Source: Bacteroidales bacterium UBA3724
GTDB taxonomy: Bacteria > Bacteroidota > Bacteroidia > Bacteroidales > P3
Assembly (NCBI GenBank): GCA_002371315.1
Contig: DFHL01000115.1
Location: 1-8,116, forward strand
Direction: 5' to 3'
Length of the DNA: 8,116 nt
This document shows, in pieces, positions 1-5,527 of this stretch. Position numbers and translations under genes: made by a program. Each line of letters opens with the position of its first letter. The stretch's first letter is position 1. Below the pieces are notes generated by a model. It made no database searches and was not told where the DNA came from. It saw nothing but the letters and a program-made list of their open reading frames with translations.

Positions 1-90
1 CTGTACAACGGGCAGTGAAAGTCCAGAAAAACAGCAACAAAAAAAGGGTGTTTTTTTGAATATTTTCCCTTCCGAAAGGAAAAAAATTCG

Positions 91-98
91 TAATTTTG
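91..98 (+). promoter_or_regulatory. -7 promoter box of radC
   Basis: TAATTTTG matches the Bacteroidetes -7 consensus TAnnTTTG exactly. No good TTTG -33 element sits at the usual distance upstream, so the match rests on the -7 box alone. Initiation would fall near position 104, giving a leader of only about 10-15 bases before the ATG at 117. The box overlaps the possible TTG start at 96, which argues against translation starting there. Confidence 0.6.
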
Positions 99-116
99 CA
101 CAAAATTTCAAAAGCG

Positions 117-884
117 ATGGCCAAAGACAAAAACGAGACCGAAAATCAGACGCAACTGTCTGATACCAATGAACGAAAAGTCAATTTCACCCTCAAGGAC
201 TGGGCCCTCGAGGACCGTCCGCGCGAGAAGCTGATCGCCAAGGGGAAAAAGGAGCTCAGCAACGCCGAGCTGCTGGCCATACTGATTGGCAGCGGTTCGG
301 TAGGCCAAAGTGCTGTAGACCTGGCCAAAGAGATACTGAAAAGCAACGACAACGACCTCTCGCTGCTGTCGCGCCAGGGCATCAAGGAGCTGACGCACGA
401 CTTCAAAGGTATGGGCGAGGCCAAAGCAGTGACCATCATCGCGGCTTTGGAGCTTGGTTACAGGATGTTGACCGAGAATATGAACCGCCGCGAGTTCTTC
501 ATCGGCGACAGCCGCGACCTGTTCAACTACATCAGCCCCTCACTCCTCGACCTGCCCGTCGAGGAATTTTGGGCTATCTATCTGAATGCAAGAAACAAAG
601 TGCTTTTCAAACAGCGAATCTCCATCGGCGGCATTACCGACACGCAGGTCGACATACGCCGCGTCTTTGCCACCGCACTGGAAAAGAACGCCGTGGCGCT
701 GGCCGTGGCACACAACCACCCGACGGGGCACCTGACCCCGAGCCGGGAAGACAAATCTCTTACTTGCAGACTGTTGGAAGCAGGCAAAGTGCTAAACATC
801 CGCCTCGTCGAACACCTGATTGTGGGCATCGGAGCCAACAACAAGCCCGACTACTACAGCTTTCACGACAACGGCCTGGTTTAG
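117..884 (+). CDS. radC: RadC family protein (JAB/MPN metalloprotease-like domain)
   Basis: This is a 255-residue RadC/YicR family protein. Residues about 60-120 hold the N-terminal helical region, with the helix-hairpin-helix-like segment KGMGEAKA. The C-terminal JAB/MPN domain carries the metal-binding signature HNHPTGHLTPSREDKS (His199, His201, Asp212), and a conserved acidic pair VEEFW lies before it. The frame is open back to a TTG at 96, but the -7 box covers that codon, so I chose the ATG at 117. The N-terminal 30 residues are polar and probably disordered. The family is named for DNA repair, but that role is disputed and its biochemical activity is not firmly known; many relatives sit near mobile or defence loci. 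The last four bases overlap the convergent folB stop. The family call is certain; the role is not. Confidence 0.95.
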   Translation: MAKDKNETENQTQLSDTNERKVNFTLKDWALEDRPREKLIAKGKKELSNAELLAILIGSGSVGQSAVDLAKEILKSNDNDLSLLSRQGIKELTHDFKGMGEAKAVTIIAALELGYRMLTENMNRREFFIGDSRDLFNYISPSLLDLPVEEFWAIYLNARNKVLFKQRISIGGITDTQVDIRRVFATALEKNAVALAVAHNHPTGHLTPSREDKSLTCRLLEAGKVLNIRLVEHLIVGIGANNKPDYYSFHDNGLV

Positions 885-1237
885 CGGCCTTTCTCTATCG
901 ACAGGCTGACGCCTTCCATCTTGCCGCCAAGCGGGGGATTGAGTTTCGTAACCTTCACCCATACGTGCTCCACAGCGCCATAGTCGGCAAGGACGCGCGA
1001 AGCGATGCGTTCGGCCACGTTCTCAAGCAGATGCGACGAAATGGCCATCTCGGCCTTGACCGACTGATAGACCGACAGGTAATTCACTGTATCATCTATG
1101 CTATCAGATACTTGCGCACGCGAAGTATCGACTTTCATACGCAAATTGACACGGAAATGTGTGCCTATCGCGGCCTCTTCGGCGAAGCAGCCGTGATAGG
1201 CATAGAATTCCATATTTTCAATGTCTATAAACGACAT
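881..1237 (-). CDS. folB: Dihydroneopterin aldolase
   Basis: FolB converts 7,8-dihydroneopterin to 6-hydroxymethyl-7,8-dihydropterin and glycolaldehyde in cytoplasmic folate synthesis. The 118 residues are the usual family length. Visible landmarks are FYAYHGCFAEEAAIG near the N terminus (Glu21 aligns with the substrate-contacting Glu22 of the Staphylococcus aureus enzyme), LLENVAERIA (Glu72, the pterin-anchoring position) and VTKLNPP (Lys98, matching catalytic Lys100). The gene lies 31 bases downstream of pheS on the same strand and is probably cotranscribed with it; no -7 box is evident in that gap. Its TAA stop overlaps the radC TAG on the other strand, so transcripts of the two genes must run into each other's coding sequence. 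The assignment is secure; the operon link is inferred from spacing. Confidence 0.96.
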   Translation of the reverse strand: MSFIDIENMEFYAYHGCFAEEAAIGTHFRVNLRMKVDTSRAQVSDSIDDTVNYLSVYQSVKAEMAISSHLLENVAERIASRVLADYGAVEHVWVKVTKLNPPLGGKMEGVSLSIEKGR

Positions 1238-1268
1238 ATTCCAAGAGTGTTAAGCGTTCCTAAGCCGT

Positions 1269-2312
1269 TCAGACAAGCACGTCGAACTGGCGCAGGAAAC
1301 GGAGGTCGTTTTCAAAATAGAGCCTCAGGTCGCGAATCTGGTATTTCAGCATCGCCATACGTTCGACGCCCATACCGAGAGCGAAGCCGCTATATTCCTT
1401 GCTATCAATGCCGCAGGCCTCGAGCACGTTGGGGTCGACCATACCGCAGCCCAGGATTTCGAGCCAGCCGGTACCCTTGCAGATGTTGCAGCCCTTACCG
1501 CCACAGATGTTGCACGAGATGTCCATCTCGGCCGACGGCTCGGTGAAGGGGAAGTAGGACGGGCGCAGACGTATCCGGGTCTGTTCGCCGAACATCTCTT
1601 TGGCAAAATAGAGCAGCGTCTGCTTCAGGTCGGCGAAGGTGACCTTCTTGTCGACATAGAGCGCCTCGACCTGATGGAAGATGCAGTGGGCACGGGCCGA
1701 GATGGCCTCGTTGCGGAACACGCGCCCCGGGGCGATGATGCGGATGGGCGGCTTGTTGTTTTCCATCACGCGCACCTGAACCGACGAGGTGTGGGTGCGC
1801 AGCGCCACTTCCTGGCGACCCTCCTCCTTCTCGACGAAGAAGGTGTCCTGCATATCGCGTGCCGGATGGTCGGGCGGGAAATTGAGTGCCGAGAAGAGGT
1901 GCCAGTCGTCCTCAATTTCAACCGATTCGGCTACGGTGAAGCCGATGTGCGAGAAGATGTCGATGATTTCGTTCATCACCACCGACAGCACGTGGCGGCT
2001 GCCGATGGGCGCATAGTCGGTAGGCAGCGTCAGGTCGGCAGTCTGCGACTGCTGTTCCATCTGTTCGACGCTCGACTTGAATTCTTCGATTTTGGCTATT
2101 GCGGCCGTTTTCAGGCGGTTGAGGGCCTGGCCCATCTCTTTCTTCTGCTCGTTGGGGATGGTTTTGAACTGTTCGAAAAGGTCGCTGATTATGCCTTTCT
2201 TTCCAAGGTATTTGATGCGGAATTGCTCGATGAAGGCCGCTTTGTCGGCCTGATGCTCGAGCGATGCCATCTGGATTTCACGGATAAAATCCTCTATATT
2301 GTTCTGTATCAT
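1269..2312 (-). CDS. pheS: Phenylalanine--tRNA ligase alpha subunit
   Basis: PheS is the catalytic subunit of the heterotetrameric phenylalanyl-tRNA synthetase, which charges tRNA-Phe. The 347 residues show the expected order: an N-terminal tRNA-binding coiled coil (about 1-90), class II motif 1 with PPDHPARDMQDTF (146-158), motif 2 with IRIIAPGRVFRNE followed by FHQVEAL (190-217), and motif 3 with GFALGMGVERMAM (309-321). Residues 267-278 form a CxxC-x4-CxxC knuckle (Cys267, 270, 275, 278) just before GWLEILGCGMV. I remember a similar insertion in other Bacteroidetes PheS proteins; it may bind zinc. pheT is not in this window, so the subunit genes are unlinked here or at least not adjacent. 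The gene starts 34 bases after the isomerase stop, and no promoter box is seen between them. Confidence 0.97.
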   Translation of the reverse strand: MIQNNIEDFIREIQMASLEHQADKAAFIEQFRIKYLGKKGIISDLFEQFKTIPNEQKKEMGQALNRLKTAAIAKIEEFKSSVEQMEQQSQTADLTLPTDYAPIGSRHVLSVVMNEIIDIFSHIGFTVAESVEIEDDWHLFSALNFPPDHPARDMQDTFFVEKEEGRQEVALRTHTSSVQVRVMENNKPPIRIIAPGRVFRNEAISARAHCIFHQVEALYVDKKVTFADLKQTLLYFAKEMFGEQTRIRLRPSYFPFTEPSAEMDISCNICGGKGCNICKGTGWLEILGCGMVDPNVLEACGIDSKEYSGFALGMGVERMAMLKYQIRDLRLYFENDLRFLRQFDVLV

Positions 2313-2346
2313 ACTTGATTTATAATTGTCTCATTACGAGCGCCTG

Positions 2347-3036
2347 TCAGCGTTCCACGACTTTGATTTTCATTTTGACGTCTTCCAGCGGACGATCGGC
2401 GGCGCCGCACTTGACGGCGGCGATTTTGTCGATGACCTCAAGCCCCTCGACGACCTGGCCGAAAACGGTATAGTCGCCGTCCAGATGCGGGGTTCCACCA
2501 ACGGTGGTGTAGGCATCGATCTGCTTCTGGTCGAGGGTTTTGCCCATACGCTGCGCTATCATCTGGAGCTGTTCGGGCTTCCAGACGTTACCCTGCACGA
2601 TGTAGAACTGGCAGGGCGACGAGGCCTTGGTCGGGTTGACCTGGTCGCCTTGGCGTGCGGCGGCCAGCGCCCCCTTGCGGTGTATCAGGCCGGGGACGAA
2701 CTCGGCGGGCACAGTGTAGCCGAGGTTGCCGTTGCCGAGCATCTGGCCGGGCTTGGCATTGCGCGAGTTGGGGTCGCCGCCTTGGATCATAAAATTTTCG
2801 ATGACGCGATGGAACAGTAGCCCGTCATAGAAGCCTTCATTTACCAACTTTAGGAAATTGTCGCGGTGCTTTGGCGTCTCATTGAAGAGCTCCACGGTCA
2901 TATTTCCATAGGAAGTTTCTATTTGTACATAATATTTTTTTTGCATATCAACAGTCTGTTTTTTAGCAGTTTGAGCCTGACAGGAAGTTAGCGTTGCAAA
3001 AAAAAGCAACAAAAAAGTCATTTTTTTTACTTTCAT
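2347..3036 (-). CDS. Cyclophilin-type peptidyl-prolyl cis-trans isomerase, lipoprotein
   Basis: This is a 229-residue cyclophilin that would assist proline isomerisation during folding in the cell envelope. The start at 3036 is chosen because it gives a lipoprotein signal peptide, with lipobox LTSC and lipidated Cys19; the frame stays open to 3198 but that extension would cross the promoter region and the start of the divergent gene. The cyclophilin core begins at about residue 35. FHRVIENFMIQGGD holds the catalytic Arg77 with Phe82, Met83 and Gln85. The position of human CypA Trp121 is His184 (PHLDGDYTVFG), which usually means weak cyclosporin binding. An insert of about 35 residues (150-184) separates FYIVQG from HLDG; I recall similar inserts in Bacteroidetes relatives. 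It is probably the first gene of a transcript continuing into pheS and folB. Confidence 0.93.
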   Translation of the reverse strand: MKVKKMTFLLLFFATLTSCQAQTAKKQTVDMQKKYYVQIETSYGNMTVELFNETPKHRDNFLKLVNEGFYDGLLFHRVIENFMIQGGDPNSRNAKPGQMLGNGNLGYTVPAEFVPGLIHRKGALAAARQGDQVNPTKASSPCQFYIVQGNVWKPEQLQMIAQRMGKTLDQKQIDAYTTVGGTPHLDGDYTVFGQVVEGLEVIDKIAAVKCGAADRPLEDVKMKIKVVER

Positions 3037-3051
3037 ACCGTATAAAATTAT

Positions 3052-3059
3052 TAATTTTG
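3052..3059 (+). promoter_or_regulatory. -7 promoter box for the lipoprotein/DUF4301 pair
   Basis: TAATTTTG fits TAnnTTTG exactly. Initiation near 3066 would give a leader of roughly 45 bases before the ATG at 3113. A convincing TTTG -33 element is not seen upstream, where the isomerase start codon and a T-run lie. The box faces, and nearly touches, the minus-strand box at 3065-3072. Confidence 0.55.
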
Positions 3060-3069
3060 CAGTGCAAAA
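3055..3069. repeat. Inverted repeat joining two opposing -7 boxes
   Basis: TTTTGCA, a single G, then TGCAAAA form a perfect 7-base inverted repeat centred on 3062. Each arm contains the conserved TTTG part of a -7 box, one per strand. The symmetry may simply follow from two facing boxes, or it may be a regulator site; the sequence alone does not decide. Confidence 0.6.
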
Positions 3070-3097
3070 ATAGTTAAAAAAATTGTAATAGAGCAAA
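3065..3097 (-). promoter_or_regulatory. Promoter of the isomerase-pheS-folB transcript
   Basis: On the minus strand, TATTTTTG (3072 to 3065) matches TAnnTTTG, and TTTG (3097 to 3094) lies 21 bases upstream as a possible -33 box. Initiation near 3058 would leave a leader of about 22 bases before the isomerase start at 3036. A second TATTTTTG at 3101 to 3094 overlaps the proposed -33 box and could be an alternative -7 box. Confidence 0.55.
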
Positions 3098-3112
3098 AAT
3101 AAACCAAAATTT

Positions 3113-3520
3113 ATGAAGAAAAAAATCTTAGCCATTGTATGCCTTGCTTTAATAGGCGGATTTTCAATTTTTTCGATTGTAGCCTGCGACAAAGACACAG
3201 ATTGCTACGTGAAAATTAATGTCGTCGACGAGGTGACACACGCGCCAATTCAGGACGTTTTTGTCAAAATTGACATCAACGGAAGCTATGTCAATTCGGA
3301 AGGTTACACCGATGCAATGGGCGTTTTTGAGACCGTTTTCCCGGCCGAAGCAATCTTCAATGTATATGCCGAATACGAGACGGGATACGACAGCGTCTAT
3401 ACTCGCGAACTTTTCCACTGCTATCGCAAGGGAACCAACACGATACGCCTGAAAGCCGGCGACACCGTCTACTCGACCGTGAACCTGGAGACCGACATCA
3501 TCCGCGACTACAGAAACTAA
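3113..3520 (+). CDS. Predicted lipoprotein with carboxypeptidase-regulatory-like beta-sandwich
   Basis: This 135-residue protein has no named family that I recognise. The first 25 residues are a lipoprotein signal peptide: MKKK, a hydrophobic stretch, then lipobox IVAC with lipidated Cys25. The residues after the cysteine (DKDTD) are acidic, in keeping with surface-export signals described for Bacteroidetes lipoproteins, though not a perfect match. Residues about 32-88 (VKINVVDEVTHAPIQDVFV, then SEGYTDAMGVFET) have the strand pattern and the G-x-TDxxG turn typical of carboxypeptidase regulatory-like or Ig-like beta-sandwiches. Cys31 and Cys103 could pair in the envelope. It begins just downstream of the divergent promoter region and is followed after 18 bases by the DUF4301 gene, so the two are probably cotranscribed. 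A binding or structural role at the outer membrane is a guess. Confidence 0.8.
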   Translation: MKKKILAIVCLALIGGFSIFSIVACDKDTDCYVKINVVDEVTHAPIQDVFVKIDINGSYVNSEGYTDAMGVFETVFPAEAIFNVYAEYETGYDSVYTRELFHCYRKGTNTIRLKAGDTVYSTVNLETDIIRDYRN

Positions 3521-3538
3521 CCGGAAAACAGACCCCGT

Positions 3539-5086
3539 ATGAACCAGAATTTCTCGGAACAGGACTTGCAACAGATTGCAAGTATGGGTCTTACGCCCGA
3601 AGACGTACAGCGGCAGATCGACAATTTCCGCAACGGATTCCCAAAAACGAAACTGATAGACGCCGCCACTGTGGACAACGGAGGCATCATTCGTATGAGC
3701 GACAGCGACATACGCCGATATTCCGATGCCTACCATAGCCGCTCGAAAGGCAAGCGCCTGCTGAAGTTCGTGCCGGCATCGGGTGCGGCAACGCGTATGT
3801 TCAAAGACCTCTACTCTTTTTCGTCGACCTACTTCGGTGTGGCGCACAACTTTGAAAAAGAGTTCCCTACGGTCAAAGAGTTTCTGCAGCACATACGCAC
3901 ATTCGCCTTTTTCGAGGACCTGAAGGCCTGTATGGAGCGGTCGTCGCTGGATTTCGGCGACTATATGGACCGCGGCGACTTCACGACGGTGATAAACTAC
4001 TTGCTTAAAGAGCAATACCTCGGCTACGGCTCGCTGCCCAAAGCCCTGCTCAAGTTCCACCGCTATGGCGGCATCAGCCGCACGCCGCTGGAGGAGCATA
4101 TAGTCGAAGGCGCCAGCTATGCCCGCTGCGACGACGGCACGGTGCATCTGCATTTCACCGTATCGCCAGAGCACCGCCCCCTGTTCAGGAAAAAAGTTGC
4201 CGAAGTCAAGAAGTACTACGAGTCGAACCTCGGCATAAAGCTTGACATATCTTTCTCGGAACAAAAGCATTACACCGACATCGTCGCCGTAGACGAATAC
4301 AACGAGCCTGTGCGCGACGACGAGGGTCGGCTGGTGTTCCGCCCCGGCGGACACGGCGCCCTTATTGAGAACCTGAACGAGTGCAACGCCGACATTATCT
4401 TTATAAAGAATATAGACAACGTCGTGCCCGACTGGATGAAGCACACCACGATCATCTACAAGCAGGTACTGGCTGGACTGCTGCTTGAACTGCAAGCCCA
4501 AACATTTGAGTATATGACTGTTCTTGGCCAAAAGCCCGACAAAAAGACGCTGCAGAAGATTGCACGCTTTGCCAAGGACAAGCTGCACATCGAACTGCCT
4601 GCCGACTTTGCCAAGAAGAGCGACCGGGAGAAGACGACGCTGCTGCGACAGAAACTGAACCGACCGATAAGGGTGTGCGGAATGGTGAAGAATCAGGGCG
4701 AACCCGGAGGCGGCCCGTTCTTTACCGAAAACAGTCATAGAATCAAAAGCTTACAGATTGTCGAAACCGCGCAGATAAACCGCAAAGACCCCGAACAGGA
4801 ACAGATTCTGGCCTCGGCGACGCACTTCAACCCCGTTGACCTGGTTTGCGGCACCAAGGACTACCGCGGACGCCGTTTCAACCTGCGCAAGTACGTCGAC
4901 CCCGCCACGGGTTTCATCAGCAAGAAAACCAAAGGCGCCGTGACGCTGAAATCGCAGGAGCTGCCAGGACTTTGGAACGGTGCTATGGCCGAATGGATCA
5001 CCATCTTCGTCGAAGTGCCGCTGGCCACCTTCAACCCTGTAAAAACAGTCAACGACCTGCTTCGCAAAGAGCACCTTGAAGGATAA
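3539..5086 (+). CDS. DUF4301 family protein, nucleotidyltransferase-like
   Basis: This 515-residue protein matches the DUF4301 family as I remember it; I know it mainly from Bacteroidetes, and its activity is not known to me. Residues 76-91 (KFVPASGAATRMFKDL) resemble the nucleotide-binding loop of sugar nucleotidyltransferases (GxGTRM). Residues 267-295 run FRPGGHGALIENL to FIKNIDNVVPD, paralleling the GNGGL and VDN stretches of UDP-GlcNAc pyrophosphorylases (UDPGP family). A further striking block is RVCGMVKNQGEPGGGPFF at 378-395. No signal peptide or membrane segment is seen, so it is probably cytoplasmic. From these motifs I infer a nucleotidyltransferase fold acting on a phosphorylated sugar or similar substrate; this is not proven. 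The long open frame on the opposite strand is a by-product of its codon bias. Confidence 0.88.
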   Translation: MNQNFSEQDLQQIASMGLTPEDVQRQIDNFRNGFPKTKLIDAATVDNGGIIRMSDSDIRRYSDAYHSRSKGKRLLKFVPASGAATRMFKDLYSFSSTYFGVAHNFEKEFPTVKEFLQHIRTFAFFEDLKACMERSSLDFGDYMDRGDFTTVINYLLKEQYLGYGSLPKALLKFHRYGGISRTPLEEHIVEGASYARCDDGTVHLHFTVSPEHRPLFRKKVAEVKKYYESNLGIKLDISFSEQKHYTDIVAVDEYNEPVRDDEGRLVFRPGGHGALIENLNECNADIIFIKNIDNVVPDWMKHTTIIYKQVLAGLLLELQAQTFEYMTVLGQKPDKKTLQKIARFAKDKLHIELPADFAKKSDREKTTLLRQKLNRPIRVCGMVKNQGEPGGGPFFTENSHRIKSLQIVETAQINRKDPEQEQILASATHFNPVDLVCGTKDYRGRRFNLRKYVDPATGFISKKTKGAVTLKSQELPGLWNGAMAEWITIFVEVPLATFNPVKTVNDLLRKEHLEG

Positions 5087-5110
5087 AATTACGTTAAAAA
5101 TAGAAAATAA

Positions 5111-5142
5111 TTTGCGCGATTCAAATAATTGATGTATCTTTG
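5111..5142 (+). promoter_or_regulatory. Near-consensus promoter of the 44-residue protein gene
   Basis: TTTG at 5111-5114 and TATCTTTG at 5135-5142 are separated by 20 bases, matching the Bacteroidetes -33/-7 pattern (TTTG, about 19-21 bases, TAnnTTTG). This is the best promoter in the window. Initiation would be near 5149, giving a leader of about 70 bases. It begins 24 bases after the DUF4301 stop. Confidence 0.75.
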
Positions 5143-5151
5143 CAAAACATT

Positions 5152-5178
5152 TTCGAAGGCAATTTTATCTCTTTCGAA
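5152..5178 (+). other. Hairpin at the 5' end of the small-gene leader
   Basis: TTCGAAGG (5152-5159) can pair with CTTTCGAA (5171-5178), giving eight pairs including one G-U and an 11-base loop. It would lie within a few bases of the predicted transcription start. Such a 5' stem often protects an mRNA or affects its translation; no riboswitch class is recognised. Confidence 0.4.
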
Positions 5179-5218
5179 TTAACAATCAAGAAGTTGAACA
5201 ATAAAAACATAGTGTATT

Positions 5219-5353
5219 ATGGGTATTAATGCAAACAAAAAAGTAAAGAGAAGAAAAGTGAGAGTTCAGGGCAACAAGAACTCCACGAACAACTGGGGTC
5301 TGAACGCTGCCGGCTGGAATGCAGTCCACAAAGCCATCATCAACGCTGAATAA
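5219..5353 (+). CDS. 44-residue basic protein of unknown function
   Basis: The reading frame starts MGINANKKVKRRKVRVQGNK and ends NAVHKAIINAE. The first 20 residues carry eight Lys/Arg and no acidic residue; the second half has two tryptophans in a repeated motif (NNWGLNAAGWNAVHKAI) that could form an amphipathic helix. The only acidic residue is the last one. I do not recognise a family: it is not bL34, bL36, bS21 or Thx. The case for a real gene is the near-consensus promoter upstream, the strong terminator 22 bases after the stop, a lysine-rich A-ended codon start, and the isolation of the unit. A nucleic-acid- or ribosome-associated role would fit the charge but is inference. It could instead be an sRNA that happens to contain a frame, which seems less likely given the composition of the peptide. 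Confidence 0.75.
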   Translation: MGINANKKVKRRKVRVQGNKNSTNNWGLNAAGWNAVHKAIINAE

Positions 5354-5375
5354 GCATACCCTAATTGTAAGAATG

Positions 5376-5407
5376 AAAAAGCATCGGATTTCTCCGATGC
5401 TTTTTTT
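5376..5407. terminator. Intrinsic terminator, probably bidirectional
   Basis: GCATCGGA (5381-5388) pairs perfectly with TCCGATGC (5393-5400) around a TTTC loop. Seven T follow on the plus strand, and five A precede it, giving a T-run for minus-strand transcripts too. It should end the 44-residue protein transcript and could also stop the four-gene operon arriving from the right. The 120 bases from here to 5527 hold no gene and no second strong hairpin. Confidence 0.9.
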
Positions 5408-5527
5408 ATTATCCGCTCTTTTCCAATAATGCTTCGAGGGGACTTACACTAAACAGAACCGTGCAAACAAAATGTGGCACAGTAACTGGCAATCAGAACA
5501 CTATCCGCATCTTTTATATACAGCAGT

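Noticed and set aside
39..57. Seven A, GGGTG, seven T as a possible terminator of an upstream gene
   Set aside because: The stem would be only A-T pairs and weak; no upstream gene can be confirmed in the first 90 bases, although one frame ends at a TGA at 16-18.
569..1546. 325-codon plus-strand frame across radC, folB and pheS
   Set aside because: It overlaps three solid genes in other frames, and the product is Arg-rich low-complexity sequence typical of a shadow frame.
1674..2820. Plus-strand frames opposite pheS and the isomerase
   Set aside because: Antisense shadows of conserved genes with no own start context, promoter or domain.
3037..3198. Extended N terminus for the isomerase starting at 3198
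   Set aside because: The extension would cover the divergent promoters and the start of the lipoprotein gene, and would bury the lipoprotein signal peptide that begins at 3036.
3164..4738. Long minus-strand open frame opposite the lipoprotein and DUF4301 genes
   Set aside because: It is antisense to well-supported genes, crosses both of them, and its translation has no recognisable domain; the GC-rich third positions of the DUF4301 gene keep that frame open.
5408..5527. Possible small RNA or gene between the terminator and the cassette
   Set aside because: No -7 box, no frame longer than a few codons from an ATG, and only four-base stems were found.
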